Of a DNA stretch of 64,000 nt, positions 27,917-38,137 are shown one piece after another. Within the stretch, counting starts at the first letter, position 1. Each line of letters starts with the position of its first letter. The notes below the pieces were generated by a model. It ran no database searches and was not told the origin of the DNA. It saw nothing but the letters and a program-made list of their open reading frames with translations. The stretch comes from Stutzerimonas stutzeri (GTDB lineage Bacteria; Pseudomonadota; Gammaproteobacteria; Pseudomonadales; Pseudomonadaceae), in contig NZ_JAMOHY010000010.1 of NCBI RefSeq assembly GCF_024448695.1, forward strand, positions 1 through 64,000, written 5' to 3'. A program made the translations under genes and the position numbers.

Positions 27917-28722
27917 GCAACACCTCTTTTCGGCTTCAACTCGCTCCAGCGCATGAACAGCTGCCGGAGCAGCGTTGCCGTGTCCCGAGGATGTTCCAGC
28001 GGGAACATATGCCCACCAGGCAATGTATGCCCCTCACCCTGTGCAACCAGACGCAACAGATACAGATGATGCGGCATCACGACCTGGCTCTGCCGACCAC
28101 GCACGACAGCCAGCGGGATTTTCAGGGCATGCGGCCAGCCAGGCGTAACATGCGGCACGCTGCGGTAGATGCGGATTTCAGTATCGGGATCGAAGCGCAG
28201 ACGCAGCCCCTGAGCCGTCGGCTCAAGACCGTGCTCGACATAGGCGTCCAGACATTCGGGGTCGAAAGTGCGAAACAGTGAACGGCTGGCAAAATACTGC
28301 CGTGCTTCCTCGGCATTGGCGAATTCTTCTCGCCGTCCCAGAGTACGCCCAGCCGGCGTCAGGCGGTCGATGAAACCACAACGCTTGGCGACCCAGATAA
28401 CCGTCTGATCGAACCAGGTCGGCATGGGCGAATCAAGCATGACCACACCGCGGTAGAGTTCGGGCCGCTGCAGCGCCGCGTGATAATGCAGCATGCCACC
28501 CAGCGAATGTCCGACACCCCAGACCGGCTCATCAAGTGCCACAAGTTGCTCCAGCAACTCCTGAACCAGGCTCTGCCAGTTGTCATCCACCGGGAAGCGT
28601 GGATCGTGACCGTGCAAGTCGAGACAAGTGACGCTGTAGTCCGGCGCCAATGAGTCGAACAGCTTGCGGTAAGTGCCTGATGGGAAGCCGTTGGCGTGGG
28701 CGAAGAAAATGCGCTGCGTCAT
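27913..28722 (-). CDS. Alpha/beta hydrolase
   Basis: This 269-aa hydrolase has FFAHANGFPSGTYRKLF at the N-terminus, DLHGHD, the nucleophile elbow GHSLGGML (Ser73) and a C-terminal GGHMFPLEHP with the catalytic His. It is only distantly similar to the downstream hydrolase to which it is translationally coupled, so the pair may act in one pathway. The substrate is unknown. Confidence 0.88.
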   Translation of the reverse strand: MTQRIFFAHANGFPSGTYRKLFDSLAPDYSVTCLDLHGHDPRFPVDDNWQSLVQELLEQLVALDEPVWGVGHSLGGMLHYHAALQRPELYRGVVMLDSPMPTWFDQTVIWVAKRCGFIDRLTPAGRTLGRREEFANAEEARQYFASRSLFRTFDPECLDAYVEHGLEPTAQGLRLRFDPDTEIRIYRSVPHVTPGWPHALKIPLAVVRGRQSQVVMPHHLYLLRLVAQGEGHTLPGGHMFPLEHPRDTATLLRQLFMRWSELKPKRGVA

Positions 28723-28842
28723 GGGTTCCAGATACCAGGGGAAAGGCGGTCATTGTCTGGCAGCCCTCCCCATGCGGCAATCGGCCCAGGCGGCAGAATG
28801 AAAGGCAGTCATGCCAAACAAGGTGCCAGCGACGCCGGTTGG

Positions 28843-29307
28843 CTATTGGCCTGGTCGATCGGCCCCAAGCGGTACCACCGCGACCGTCAATCTTGAGATA
28901 CAACTGGCTTTGCCATCCTCGCCGCTCAGACGAATATCCCAGACATGGGTCGAACGCCCCAGGTGTATCGGCCGGCACACCGCCGTAACACGCCCGCTGC
29001 GCAGGCCGCGCAAATGGTTGGCGTTGACTTCCAGCCCGACACAATAGAAGCGCTCGGGATCGATACAGTAGTGACTGGCCATCGAGCCCAGAGTCTCGGC
29101 CAGCACCACCGAGGCACCGCCATGCAGCAGGCCGTAGGGCTGATGCGTGCGCGAGTCCACCGGCATGCTCGCAGTGATGGACTGCTCGTCGAGTGCTTCG
29201 AAGCGGATATCGAGCAGCTCGACAATGGAGTTTTTGCCGCTGGCGTTGAGCTGCTCGAGATCAGGTTGGCGCTGCCAGATACTCAAAGGGGCTTTTCTCA
29301 TTGTCAC
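28843..29307 (-). CDS. Hotdog-fold thioesterase (PaaI/MenI/EntH type)
   Basis: The 154-aa protein has GLLHGGASVVLAETLGSMA, the helix-capping HGG with the downstream Glu that serves as catalytic residue in this subfamily, and ANHLRGLRSGRVTA. It probably hydrolyses an acyl- or aroyl-CoA. The ATG overlaps the sixA stop codon by 4 bp, so it is the last gene of the gpsA-DUF4389-sixA group. Confidence 0.9.
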   Translation of the reverse strand: MTMRKAPLSIWQRQPDLEQLNASGKNSIVELLDIRFEALDEQSITASMPVDSRTHQPYGLLHGGASVVLAETLGSMASHYCIDPERFYCVGLEVNANHLRGLRSGRVTAVCRPIHLGRSTHVWDIRLSGEDGKASCISRLTVAVVPLGADRPGQ

Positions 29308-29768
29308 TGCCTGCTCGGGTGGCGCAACCCAACAAGCTGCATCAGCCCGGCTGCCAGATGCTCGCCTTCCAACTCAGCCAGGCTGGCCGTTGCCATGGGC
29401 AGCGGCGTATCGCGACGACCGTTGACCAGCAGGTCGCCCAGCGCTCCGACCAGCGGCTGATGCGTCACCAGCAGAATGTCCTCTTCGCTCCGGCGACCGA
29501 GATAAAGCAATGCATCGCCCGGATCGGATTCGGGAGTCAACCACGATACGGTTTCCACCGCAGCGCTGAAACCAAGCGCCTGCCGCACGATCTCGGCCGT
29601 CTGCTGGGCACGGTTGTAAGGACTGGCAAGAATGGCCTGTACGCGGCGTCCAGATAGATGAGCCGCGCTGTTGCGCACCTCAAGTCTGCCGGCGTCGGTC
29701 AGGTTGCGCTCTACATCGGTACGCGCCCTGGGTTCCGCTTCCCCGTGGCGCAACAGCCACAACTTCAT
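29304..29768 (-). CDS. sixA: Phosphohistidine phosphatase SixA
   Basis: This 154-aa member of the histidine phosphatase superfamily has LRHGEAE (Arg7, His8) at the N-terminus, ASPYNRAQQTAEI, and VTHQPLVGAL with the second catalytic His. E. coli SixA dephosphorylates phosphohistidine in PTS-type proteins. Four-base overlaps on both sides show tight coupling to the DUF4389 and thioesterase genes. Confidence 0.92.
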   Translation of the reverse strand: MKLWLLRHGEAEPRARTDVERNLTDAGRLEVRNSAAHLSGRRVQAILASPYNRAQQTAEIVRQALGFSAAVETVSWLTPESDPGDALLYLGRRSEEDILLVTHQPLVGALGDLLVNGRRDTPLPMATASLAELEGEHLAAGLMQLVGLRHPSRQ

Positions 29769-30103
29769 GGCTGCGACTCCGGCTTGGGTGCCTCGGGCAC
29801 GACCGGAGGGGGTGTTTCAATCTCGGCAGGGCGCGGCACCGGCCAGTCGGACATGGGCCATGGTTTGCGGTCTGTATTAAATGTGGCAAAGCGACCAATC
29901 TGCGCCACGTACTGACTGAGGCTGTCGCCAAAGCCACGCAGCCCCTCATTGGGCTTGCCATTGAGCGCACGCATGACCAGTTGCGCAACCACCACGACCA
30001 GCAGCACCACTTCGGCGATCTGCCAGACGAAAAAGAAAAGCAGCATCCAGAGCGCGCGCAGGATCAGCGACTGGCGCTCGGCGTTGTTGTGCGATGAGTT
30101 CAT
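29765..30103 (-). CDS. DUF4389 membrane protein
   Basis: The start MNSSHNNAERQS at 30103 has GGAG six bases upstream; a longer TTG start would overlap gpsA. The 112-aa protein has one long or two short transmembrane helices (~15-44: WMLLFFFVWQIAEVVLLVVV), then LRGFGDSLSQYVAQIGRFAT and a proline-rich tail. This is the DUF4389 pattern, function unknown. It overlaps sixA by 4 bp and follows gpsA. Confidence 0.85.
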   Translation of the reverse strand: MNSSHNNAERQSLILRALWMLLFFFVWQIAEVVLLVVVVAQLVMRALNGKPNEGLRGFGDSLSQYVAQIGRFATFNTDRKPWPMSDWPVPRPAEIETPPPVVPEAPKPESQP

Positions 30104-30123
30104 CTGTAGCTCCGTATCTTGGC

Positions 30124-31146
30124 TCAAAAGCCGTCGGTCGAAATGAAGTCCACGTCGGTCTTGGGTTCGCTGTGCATCAGCAGTCCAATCACCTGCTCCA
30201 GCGTACGACCCTCGAACAGGATGGCATGCAGACCAGCGACCAGTGGCATATAAACCTGCAATTCTTCTGCCTTGGTCTTCAGCACCCGAATAGTGTTGAC
30301 ACCCTCAGCCACCTCCCCAAGACGCGAGACGGCCTCATCGAGGCTCAATCCCTGGCCAAGTGCATGACCCACCTGAAAGTTGCGGCTCTTTGCCGAGGTA
30401 CAGGTGACGATCAGATCACCCACACCGGCAAGGCCGAGAAAGGTCATCGGATTGGCGCCCAGCTTGACGGCGAAGCGGGTCATTTCGGCCAGAGCGCGGG
30501 TAATCAACATACTGCGTGTATTCTCGCCCATGCCCAAGGCAGCAGCCATGCCGGCCATGATGGCGTAAACGTTCTTCAGCGCACCGCCCAGCTCGACTCC
30601 AAAGCGGTCGGCGCTTGCATAGACCCGGAAAGTACGTCCGTGCAGGACCTCCTGAACCCGTCGGCAAAGAGTTTCATCATGGCTTGCAACCACAGTCGCA
30701 GTCAGCGCGTGCTCAGCAACTTCACGCGCCAGGTTGGGGCCTGAAATAACCCCGATACGAGCCTGTGGGGCGATCTCTTCGAGAATCTGGCTCATCAGCA
30801 GAAAACCCTGCGCCTCGATTCCCTTGGTGGTGCTGACCAGCATCTTGCCCACCAGCAGGTCTGCGAACGGTGACAGCGCCTGCCGCAAGGCGCCCGATGG
30901 CAACGCCACAAAGATCAATTCGCAGTCATTGAGCGTCTGCCCGAGATCGGTGACCGGTTCAATCTGTGCCAGCAACGTCACGCCCTTGAGATAACGCGGA
31001 TTCTGGCGCTGGGTTCGCATGATCTCGGCCTGCTCGGCATCGCGCATCCACAGGCGCACGCTGTGACCGTTCTCGGCCAGGAGATTCGCAATAGCGGTGC
31101 CGAAGCTGCCGCCGCCAAGCACGGCGATGGGTTGCTGTTCAGTCAT
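30124..31146 (-). CDS. gpsA: Glycerol-3-phosphate dehydrogenase [NAD(P)+]
   Basis: This cytoplasmic enzyme of 340 codons reduces dihydroxyacetone phosphate to sn-glycerol-3-phosphate for phospholipid synthesis. The start [19 protein letters not shown] includes the Rossmann loop GGGSFG (11-16). [14 protein letters not shown] and [19 protein letters not shown] (catalytic Lys) follow, then [15 protein letters not shown]. It is the first gene of the coupled group, and the opposite-direction counterpart of glpD in the window. The longer in-frame start lacks a ribosome site. Confidence 0.95.
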   Translation of the reverse strand: MTEQQPIAVLGGGSFGTAIANLLAENGHSVRLWMRDAEQAEIMRTQRQNPRYLKGVTLLAQIEPVTDLGQTLNDCELIFVALPSGALRQALSPFADLLVGKMLVSTTKGIEAQGFLLMSQILEEIAPQARIGVISGPNLAREVAEHALTATVVASHDETLCRRVQEVLHGRTFRVYASADRFGVELGGALKNVYAIMAGMAAALGMGENTRSMLITRALAEMTRFAVKLGANPMTFLGLAGVGDLIVTCTSAKSRNFQVGHALGQGLSLDEAVSRLGEVAEGVNTIRVLKTKAEELQVYMPLVAGLHAILFEGRTLEQVIGLLMHSEPKTDVDFISTDGF

Positions 31147-31547
31147 GAGGTATCCGTTTCGGGCCATCGGCTGGCGATGCCGGCATTATACGTAGCCATC
31201 GGCACACAGCCAGAACAAAGGCTTCGGGGTACCGAATCATCAGGTTACAGATTCAGCCTATAGGCAAAACCCTTTGCGCCCGCCTTGCGCCAGCTATTCC
31301 CCCATGGTCTATAAGGGACAGGTTGTCACAAGGTCGTTGTCACAACGCAGGAGTGGTAAAGTAGCGCCCCGTTTCCGTCATGAAACTTTTGGCGAGCGGA
31401 TGGAAACGGTCGACATCCCTGTTCCTGCGCTGTGACTTTAGACGCAGGATGGGAGTCTATGACTAGTCTTTTATGATCGGACTCTTGATTTTCGAGTCGA
31501 ATGAAAAGCAGCAAGCCCTCCATAAAAGGGACCATTGAGGAATACGC
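31147..31547. promoter_or_regulatory. Divergent gpsA / fabA upstream region with tandem TTGTCACAA boxes
   Basis: A 401-bp region without a gene. GTTGTCACAA occurs twice in direct repeat (31322-31331 and 31336-31345); each TTGTCACAA is palindromic around its centre base. A TAAAGT at 31357-31362 could be a -10 element just downstream. A small stem, GACTC/GAGTC at 31480-31498, lies in the fabA leader. The boxes look like an operator for a repressor of fabAB; the regulator is unknown. Confidence 0.5.
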
Positions 31548-32063
31548 ATGACCAAACAACAGGCCTTTACTCGGGAAGATCTGCTCCGTTGCAGCCGCGG
31601 CGAGCTGTTTGGCCCCGGTAATGCGCAACTGCCCGCACCGAACATGCTGATGGTCGATCGCATCGTTCATATCAGCGAGGTGGGTGGCAAGTACGGCAAG
31701 GGCGAATTGGTCGCCGAGCTGGATATCAATCCGGACCTCTGGTTCTTTGGCTGCCATTTCGAAGGCGATCCGGTCATGCCCGGCTGCCTGGGCCTGGATG
31801 CCATGTGGCAGCTCGTCGGCTTCTACCTCGGCTGGCAGGGCAACCCCGGTCGCGGACGCGCCCTGGGTTCTGGCGAAGTGAAGTTCTTTGGCCAGGTCCT
31901 GCCGACCGCCAAGAAAGTCACCTATAACATTCATATCAAGCGCACCATCAGTCGCTCGCTGATCCTCGGCATTGCCGACGGCACGGTCAGCGTCGATGGC
32001 CGCGAGATCTACAGCGCCGAAGGTTTGCGTGTCGGCCTGTTTACCTCTACCGATAGCTTCTGA
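31548..32063 (+). CDS. fabA: 3-hydroxyacyl-[ACP] dehydratase/isomerase
   Basis: This 171-aa bifunctional hotdog enzyme dehydrates 3-hydroxydecanoyl-ACP and isomerises trans-2 to cis-3-decenoyl-ACP, which begins unsaturated fatty acid synthesis. [20 protein letters not shown] contains the catalytic His70 and Asp84, the same numbers as in E. coli. GAGGA precedes ATG 31548. It is followed by fabB 11 bp later as an operon. Confidence 0.98.
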   Translation: MTKQQAFTREDLLRCSRGELFGPGNAQLPAPNMLMVDRIVHISEVGGKYGKGELVAELDINPDLWFFGCHFEGDPVMPGCLGLDAMWQLVGFYLGWQGNPGRGRALGSGEVKFFGQVLPTAKKVTYNIHIKRTISRSLILGIADGTVSVDGREIYSAEGLRVGLFTSTDSF

Positions 32064-32074
32064 AGGACTTCCGC

Positions 32075-33292
32075 ATGCGTCGCGTCGTGATCACCGGCCT
32101 GGGTATCGTTTCCTGCCTCGGCAATGACAAAGACACCGTCTCCGCCAACCTGCGCGCCAGCCGCCCTGGTATTCGCTTCAACCAGGCTTACGCGGACATG
32201 GGTTTGCGCAGTCAGGTTTCCGGTTCAGTCAATCTGAACCTGGAAGAACTGATCGACCGCAAGATTCTGCGTTTCATGGGCGATGCGGCGGCCTACGCCT
32301 ATCTGGCCATGCAACAGGCCCTGGAAGACTCGGGGCTCAGCGCCGATGACATCTCCAATCCGCGTATCGGCCTGATCGCCGGTTCCGGTGGCGCTTCGAC
32401 CATCAACCAGATGGAAGCCATCGACATCCTGCGCGACAAGGGCGTCAAGCGCATCGGCCCATACCGTGTGCCGCGCACCATGAGCAGCACCGTGTCAGCC
32501 TGTCTGGCCACGCCGTTTCGCATCAAGGGCATCAACTACTCCATCGCTTCGGCCTGCGCTACCAGCGCACATTGCATCGGCCACGCCATGGAACAGATCC
32601 AGATGGGCAAACAGGATGTGGTCTTCGCCGGTGGCGGTGAAGAAGAACATTACAGCCAAAGCTGCCTGTTCGACGCCATGGGCGCCCTGTCCAGCCAGTA
32701 CAACGACACCCCGGAAAAAGCCTCGCGCGCTTACGATGCCAAGCGTGACGGTTTCGTCATCGCCGGCGGTGGCGGCATGGTGGTGGTCGAAGAGCTGGAG
32801 CATGCGCTCAAGCGCGGCGCCAAGATCTATGCGGAAATCGTCGGCTATGGAGCCACATCCGACGGCTACGACATGGTTGCACCGAGCGGCGAAGGCGCAC
32901 TGCGCTGCATGCAGCAGGCGATGGCCACTGTTGAAGGCCCGATCGACTATCTCAACACCCACGGCACCTCTACTCCGGTAGGCGACGTGGCCGAGGCCAA
33001 AGCCGTACGCAATATGTTCGGCGACAAGATCCCGGCCATCAGCTCGACCAAGAGCCTGTCCGGTCACTCCCTGGGCGCCGCAGGTGTTCACGAAGCGATC
33101 TACTGCATGCTGATGATGCAGGGCAACTTCATCGCCGGCTCGGCGAATATCGACGAGCTGGACGCGGAAGTCGCCGACATGCCAATTGTTCGCGAGACTC
33201 GCGAGAACGCGCAGATCGATACCGTGATGAGCAACAGCTTCGGCTTCGGTGGCACCAACGCCACCCTGGTGCTCAAGCGCTGGAAAGGCTGA
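32075..33292 (+). CDS. fabB: Beta-ketoacyl-ACP synthase I
   Basis: This 405-aa condensing enzyme elongates the cis-3-decenoyl-ACP made by FabA. The nucleophile sits in [12 protein letters not shown] (Cys161), and the two histidines in [11 protein letters not shown] and [10 protein letters not shown]-terminal [15 protein letters not shown] is typical. Co-transcribed with fabA and ended by the hairpin at 33311. Confidence 0.98.
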   Translation: MRRVVITGLGIVSCLGNDKDTVSANLRASRPGIRFNQAYADMGLRSQVSGSVNLNLEELIDRKILRFMGDAAAYAYLAMQQALEDSGLSADDISNPRIGLIAGSGGASTINQMEAIDILRDKGVKRIGPYRVPRTMSSTVSACLATPFRIKGINYSIASACATSAHCIGHAMEQIQMGKQDVVFAGGGEEEHYSQSCLFDAMGALSSQYNDTPEKASRAYDAKRDGFVIAGGGGMVVVEELEHALKRGAKIYAEIVGYGATSDGYDMVAPSGEGALRCMQQAMATVEGPIDYLNTHGTSTPVGDVAEAKAVRNMFGDKIPAISSTKSLSGHSLGAAGVHEAIYCMLMMQGNFIAGSANIDELDAEVADMPIVRETRENAQIDTVMSNSFGFGGTNATLVLKRWKG

Positions 33293-33310
33293 TCGAACAG
33301 CTGTACTAAC

Positions 33311-33347
33311 GACAACGCCCCGACTCAGTTCGGGGCGTTGTCGTTTT
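33311..33347 (+). terminator. Rho-independent terminator of fabAB
   Basis: Perfect 13-bp stem (GACAACGCCCCGA and TCGGGGCGTTGTC), a 6-base loop, and then GTTTT. Confidence 0.93.
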
Positions 33348-33396
33348 GGGCTGACACATACGAATGGAACAGAACAGGTTCGACCAGGCGATTCGC

Positions 33397-34623
33397 TCAG
33401 CCTTCGACAGTCTCACCATGAGCAATGCAGGAAGCCGCCGTGAACAGCACGTCGGTGGACGAGTTAAGTGCTGTCTCGGCCGAGTCCTGCACGATGCCGA
33501 TAATGAATCCGACCGCCACCACCTGCATCGCCAGATCATTGGGAATGCCGAACAGGCTGCATGCCAACGGAATCAGCAGCAGCGACCCGCCTGCTACACC
33601 CGAGGCGCCACAGGCAGAGATCGACGCCAGCAAGCTAAGCAGAATAGCGGTCGGCACGTCCACGACGATACCCAGCGTATTAACCGCAGCCAGGGTCAAC
33701 ACCGTGATAGTGATGGCCGCACCGGCCATATTGATGGTTGCCCCGAGCGGGATCGACACCGAATAGGTGTCCTTGTGCAAGCCCAGCCGCTCGCACAGTT
33801 GCATGTTGACCGGGATATTCGCCGCCGAACTGCGGGTGAAGAATGCAGTTATCCCGCTTTCTCGCAGGCAGGTGAAGACGAGTGGATAGGGATTCCTGCG
33901 CAGCTTCCAGTACACGATCAGCGGGTTGGTGACCAATGCCACGAACAGCATGCTACCGACCAGCACCAGCAACAACTGCATATAGCCGACGAGCACCGCA
34001 AACCCGGACTGTGCCAGCGTTCCGGCGACAAGCCCGAATACGCCCAGGGGAGCGAAGCGGATCACTATCCGGACGATGAGCATCACCCCATTGGACATAT
34101 CACCGACCAGTTCGCGCGTGGCTTCGCCTGCATGGCGAAAGGCAAAACCCAGCCCAATCGCCCACGCCAGAATACCGATGTAGTTGCCTTCAATAAGCGC
34201 ATGTACAGGGTTGTCCACGATATTGAAGAGCAGTGTTTTCAGTACTGCAGAAACTCCCGCCGGTGGAACCACACCACTTGCCGGGCTGACAAGCGTCAGC
34301 CCCGTCGGGAACAGGCTGCTGGCAATTACCGCTACCACCGCGGCGCTCAGAGTGCCAAAGGCATACAGAAGCATGATCGGACGAATATGTGTGGGCTGCC
34401 CCTGCTTATGGTTGGCCAGCGAAGCGGTGACCAGTACAAAGACCAGCACCGGTGCTACGGCCTTCAGGGCCGCTACAAAGAGATCACCCAGCAGACTGAC
34501 CGAACGCGCAGCCTCGGGAAACAGCCAGGCCAAGAGAATGCCGGCAACCAGTCCGATAACGATCTGCGCTACCAGACTGATACGGCTATAGGCTCTGAAA
34601 ACACGAGTGGACAGGTCTGACAT
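33397..34623 (-). CDS. sstT: Sodium:serine/threonine symporter
   Basis: This 408-aa DAACS-family carrier has about nine membrane segments including two re-entrant loops. [35 protein letters not shown] and [20 protein letters not shown] are SstT signatures for Na-coupled serine and threonine import. The start [21 protein letters not shown] gives the usual length; longer in-frame starts would run through the leader hairpin at 34653. Confidence 0.93.
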   Translation of the reverse strand: MSDLSTRVFRAYSRISLVAQIVIGLVAGILLAWLFPEAARSVSLLGDLFVAALKAVAPVLVFVLVTASLANHKQGQPTHIRPIMLLYAFGTLSAAVVAVIASSLFPTGLTLVSPASGVVPPAGVSAVLKTLLFNIVDNPVHALIEGNYIGILAWAIGLGFAFRHAGEATRELVGDMSNGVMLIVRIVIRFAPLGVFGLVAGTLAQSGFAVLVGYMQLLLVLVGSMLFVALVTNPLIVYWKLRRNPYPLVFTCLRESGITAFFTRSSAANIPVNMQLCERLGLHKDTYSVSIPLGATINMAGAAITITVLTLAAVNTLGIVVDVPTAILLSLLASISACGASGVAGGSLLLIPLACSLFGIPNDLAMQVVAVGFIIGIVQDSAETALNSSTDVLFTAASCIAHGETVEG

Positions 34624-34652
34624 GACGAAAAGTCTCGGCATAAGGGTGCAGA

Positions 34653-34677
34653 TGTGGGTGCCTGACAGGCACCCACA
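34653..34677 (-). promoter_or_regulatory. Perfect 12-bp hairpin in the sstT leader
   Basis: TGTGGGTGCCTG, one central base, then CAGGCACCCACA. It lies 30 bases upstream of the sstT start codon. There is no T-run on the minus-strand side, so it is more likely an mRNA structure or protein-binding palindrome than a terminator. Confidence 0.55.
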
Positions 34678-34740
34678 CGACCCGATAAAAACGCCGGATG
34701 GTACGCATCTACTGCCCATCTGCCCAGCACTTGAGAGGTA

Positions 34741-34773
34741 TGCGTGACGCCCGGTTGTGCCGGGCGTCACGCA
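34741..34773 (-). terminator. Hairpin after the chemoreceptor gene
   Basis: TGCGTGACGCCCGG (34741-34754) pairs perfectly with CCGGGCGTCACGCA (34760-34773) around TTGTG. It lies 6 bases beyond the chemoreceptor stop codon. No clear T-run follows, so termination may be partial. Confidence 0.65.
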
Positions 34774-34778
34774 CCGGT

Positions 34779-36401
34779 TCAGATGCGGAAACGCGCGACC
34801 AGGTTGTTGAGATCGATGGCGAGCCGGGACAGCTCCTGACTGGCCGCGCTGGTCTGGTTGGCGCCGGCAGAAGACTGCAACGACAGGTCACGGATGTTGA
34901 CCAGATTTCGATCCACTTCGCGTGCCACCTGAGCCTGCTCCTCCGACGCACTGGCGATCACCAGGTTGCGCTCGCTGATCTGGCTGATGGCAGCGGTAAT
35001 GCCGTCCAGCGCCTCGCCGGCAGCCCGTGCAACTTCCAATGTGGTACGCGCACGTTCGTTGCTGGTCTGCATGGCATGTACCGCTTTGTCGGTGCCCTGA
35101 TGGACATCCGCGATCATCTGCTCGATTTCCTGGGTGGACTGTTGCGTGCGGTGTGCCAGCGCCCGAACCTCATCGGCCACTACGGCAAAGCCACGACCAG
35201 CATCACCGGCGCGCGCAGCTTCAATTGCTGCGTTCAATGCCAACAGATTGGTCTGCTCGGCAACCGAGCGAATCACTTCCAGCACTTTGCTGATATCACG
35301 TACCTGACCTGCCAACTGCTCGACCTGCGTAGCCGTAGTGGTCACGTCGCCGGCCAGCAAATTGATGGAATCGACCGTCCTGATCACCTGCTGGCGACCC
35401 TGCTGCGCGGTAGCATCCGACTCGCGCGAGGCTTCGGAAGTCGCCACGGCATTACGCGCCACTTCATCGACCGCTGCCGTCATCTCGTTTACCGCTGTTG
35501 CCGCCTGCTCGATCTCGTGGTTCTGCTGATGCAGACCGCGGGTCGAATCTTCAGTCACCGCATTCAGCTCTTCGGCCGCCGATGCCAGCTGATTCGAGGA
35601 ATCGGAAATACCCTGGATGGTGCTACGCAGATTTTCCTGCATGGTTTTCAAGGCTGTCAGCAGCCTCGCAGGCTCGTCACGCCCGACCACCTCGACACGC
35701 CGGGTCAGGTCCCCGGAGGCTACGACTTCAGCGATTGCAACCGCTTCATTCAGAGGGCCGACGATGCTGCGGGTGAGCAGCATGGCAAGGATGACCGTTG
35801 TGAACGCGGCGAGCAGCATGGCCAGTATCACGCCGTTGAATGCACTGGATGCCGCCTCTTCCGACCGCAGTGCGGCGTTATCGGAGTTTTTCTCATTGAG
35901 TTCAAGAAGCTCTCTCAATGCCGCCGAGGTATTACTGGCGTGCTGAATTAACTCACCGTTGGTAAGCGCAATGGCTTCCTGCAGGCGGCCCTGCCCGGCC
36001 AGATCGACGATCTGGCCCTGAAAGCGGTCGTAACTGGCGAACGACTGTTCAAAACGCGCAAGAACTGCCCTGCCTTCTGGGCTGTTGATCAGCCCATCGA
36101 GCTGGTTGCGCGCCGATGCAAGCGAGCTTTTCAATTCTTCGGTGGCGGCAGTGGCACGACGAAACTCTTCACCTTGCTCGGCCAATAGCAACCGAAGCGT
36201 TGCCGCACGAAGGCGCAGGAACTCCTGATTGACCTCCCCCAACGACACGATGCTGGGCAGCCAGTGAGTATTCATTTCACGCGCTTCTTTCTGCATTGAG
36301 GATATTTGCAGGAGGGCAAAGCCACCCAGCAAAAAAACCAGCAAGGCCACTACACCGAAGCCCAACCCGGCCCTTAATGCAATAGTCATCTGCCTGAACA
36401 T
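34779..36401 (-). CDS. Methyl-accepting chemotaxis protein
   Basis: The start is [16 protein letters not shown] with AGAGG upstream, giving 540 aa. An N-terminal transmembrane helix (~10-30) is followed by a periplasmic helical-bundle sensor (~35-185, 4HB-like), a second helix (~188-210), HAMP (~212-265), and the cytoplasmic signalling hairpin. Its tip [20 protein letters not shown] and [15 protein letters not shown] are invariant. Methylation-type Gln/Glu sites flank the tip. The ligand is unknown. There is no CheB/R-binding pentapeptide at the C-terminus (ends [10 protein letters not shown]). Confidence 0.95.
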   Translation of the reverse strand: MFRQMTIALRAGLGFGVVALLVFLLGGFALLQISSMQKEAREMNTHWLPSIVSLGEVNQEFLRLRAATLRLLLAEQGEEFRRATAATEELKSSLASARNQLDGLINSPEGRAVLARFEQSFASYDRFQGQIVDLAGQGRLQEAIALTNGELIQHASNTSAALRELLELNEKNSDNAALRSEEAASSAFNGVILAMLLAAFTTVILAMLLTRSIVGPLNEAVAIAEVVASGDLTRRVEVVGRDEPARLLTALKTMQENLRSTIQGISDSSNQLASAAEELNAVTEDSTRGLHQQNHEIEQAATAVNEMTAAVDEVARNAVATSEASRESDATAQQGRQQVIRTVDSINLLAGDVTTTATQVEQLAGQVRDISKVLEVIRSVAEQTNLLALNAAIEAARAGDAGRGFAVVADEVRALAHRTQQSTQEIEQMIADVHQGTDKAVHAMQTSNERARTTLEVARAAGEALDGITAAISQISERNLVIASASEEQAQVAREVDRNLVNIRDLSLQSSAGANQTSAASQELSRLAIDLNNLVARFRI

Positions 36402-36526
36402 GTTCACCGCCTCTCGTAATACTGAATCGATGAAATCGGTATCGGCACGAAACGCTGCAACTTGACAGGATTCGACAAAAGACATGGCCGTATTATCAGG
36501 CCATGCCTGTTGGGAGGCAGTAAGGG

Positions 36527-37555
36527 CTAACGCCTGCTCGGCAGAATTGCCAGGAAGTTGTCGCGCGCCACCAGGTGGGCAACCCGTTCAGGAAGGGCAT
36601 CGAGAAAGGGCGTAAATGCCTGCATACCCTCGACAAGGCTGTCGAAACGACCCACCACATCGCTGCCGAGCATGAACCGCGTAGGATGACGCTCGACCAG
36701 TTCGATCCACTCGTTTCGTGGCTTGCCATGCGCATCCAGCAGATAGGGCTGAAGCATGGTCCACGACAGGTCTATATAGAGATTTGGATAGTCATCGAGC
36801 AATCGCGTGACCGTAGGCAGGAGGAAATCGAGCTGTTCCTGATGACGATGCAGCTCCATGCTGGTGCCTGCATGTGCCCAGATGAAGCGAGTGTGCGGAT
36901 GATTACGCAATGGCTCTTCCAGCTCCGCCAGGTACAGCGGGTTACGCTCGCGCTTGGAAGTGATATTGGAGTGCAGCATCACGGGCAGATCGAACTCGGC
37001 AGCCAAATGATAGACCTTCGCCAGCGCCTCGTTGTTGGCACGTGGAGTGTCGCCTTCAGTAAGCGCAGTGATGTCGTCGTGGCGAGTAAAGACTTCACCT
37101 ATGCCCTGCCAGAGGCCGGGATTGAGTTCGAGCATTCTACGGATGTGTGCAGCGGCATTCTTGTCGTTGGGATTGAACCCGGACAGGAAGGGATGAAAAC
37201 GCTTGCGCTGCTGTTCATCCAGCTCCTCCATGGCGGCAGCGATGATCACATCGGTTGCGCTGTACCAGTACACCGGCGCATCGTCGCCAGCATAGTAACG
37301 GGGTCGTTTCGGCTCGTTTTCGTGCCATTTCTTGGCCACCGGAATGCCGCTGACCATCACATGATCGATGCCGCCGGCATCCATCTCCTCGATAAGTTTC
37401 GAGACGCCGGCGCTTTCCTGAAAGAAATCCACAAGATGCAGGTGCGCATCGCTGTAGCGGTAATCACGCGCCTGAACGGGCGCAATGAATACGATCAGAC
37501 AGATCGCAGTAAAACACTTTTGAATACTGAACACTGATGCCCTCCTGACAGCCAA
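36527..37555 (-). CDS. Secreted amidohydrolase-family protein
   Basis: This 342-aa protein has an N-terminal signal (~10-28, [19 protein letters not shown]). The TIM-barrel metal motif [10 protein letters not shown] follows, with [16 protein letters not shown] and [11 protein letters not shown] later, as in amidohydrolase-2 (ACMSD/LigW-type) enzymes. Periplasmic location is unusual for that group. The substrate is unknown. The gene runs divergently from the OsmC-like gene, with a palindromic operator between. Confidence 0.82.
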   Translation of the reverse strand: MAVRRASVFSIQKCFTAICLIVFIAPVQARDYRYSDAHLHLVDFFQESAGVSKLIEEMDAGGIDHVMVSGIPVAKKWHENEPKRPRYYAGDDAPVYWYSATDVIIAAAMEELDEQQRKRFHPFLSGFNPNDKNAAAHIRRMLELNPGLWQGIGEVFTRHDDITALTEGDTPRANNEALAKVYHLAAEFDLPVMLHSNITSKRERNPLYLAELEEPLRNHPHTRFIWAHAGTSMELHRHQEQLDFLLPTVTRLLDDYPNLYIDLSWTMLQPYLLDAHGKPRNEWIELVERHPTRFMLGSDVVGRFDSLVEGMQAFTPFLDALPERVAHLVARDNFLAILPSRR

Positions 37556-37601
37556 GCGGATAGACCACCAGCCGGCAAGTGGGTTCAGGATTTAAACCCA
37601 T

Positions 37602-37621
37602 ATATACCCCACAGGGTATAT
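37602..37621. promoter_or_regulatory. 20-bp palindrome resembling a CsoR/CstR/RcnR-family operator
   Basis: ATATACCC, CACA, GGGTATAT: perfect 8-bp arms around four bases. Operators of the CsoR/RcnR/FrmR copper-, nickel-, formaldehyde- and persulfide-responsive repressors have this AT-CCC/GGG-AT form. It lies between the divergent amidohydrolase and OsmC-like genes, 80 bp before the OsmC-like start codon. No such repressor gene is in the window. Confidence 0.55.
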
Positions 37622-37700
37622 TGACGATAATCAACGCCAAGCGCTCGGTACGCCTTTAGGCTAAGCCACGATCACCTACCTAGCAGGAGCAGAACCGAAT

Positions 37701-38135
37701 ATGGCCATCAAGACCATCAGCGCCCAAGGCGAAATGAATGCCGGCATGAGTATCACGGTACAGTGCGGCAACCACCGACTGGTCATGGATCAGCCGAAAA
37801 ACGCTGCCGGGCAGGATCTGGGCCCGACACCGCTGGAAGCGATACTCGCCGCAGTGGCAGGCTGCTTCGGCACCATAGGACGCTTTATCGCCCACCAGCA
37901 GAAAGTGGAATTGCGCGGCATGCGCTTCGAAATAGAAGCTGACTACGATCCGGCTGGTCTGCTCGGTCGCGATGCCGACGTACGCCCCGGGTTTCAGGAG
38001 CTGCGCATAAAAGTCGAGATTGACGCGGAACTCAGTCGCGAGGAAAAACAGGCCCTGCTCGAACAGATCGAAAAACGCTGCCCGGTCGCAGACAACCTGA
38101 CTCACGGCACACGGCTGATCAGCGTGCTGGCCTGA
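37701..38135 (+). CDS. OsmC family protein
   Basis: This 144-aa protein has the OsmC thiol-peroxidase fold: PTPLEAILAAVAGCFGTIGR with Cys55 and LEQIEKRCPVADNL with Cys127. OsmC/Ohr proteins reduce organic hydroperoxides or persulfides with such a Cys pair. The subtype (OsmC, Ohr or YhfA-like) is not settled, although the ~70-residue spacing is typical. It is preceded by the CsoR-type palindrome. Confidence 0.88.
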   Translation: MAIKTISAQGEMNAGMSITVQCGNHRLVMDQPKNAAGQDLGPTPLEAILAAVAGCFGTIGRFIAHQQKVELRGMRFEIEADYDPAGLLGRDADVRPGFQELRIKVEIDAELSREEKQALLEQIEKRCPVADNLTHGTRLISVLA

Positions 38136-38137
38136 AC

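Noticed and set aside
34698-35951. A 417-residue open frame opposite the chemoreceptor gene
   Set aside because: Antisense shadow; its composition is the complement of the helical receptor.
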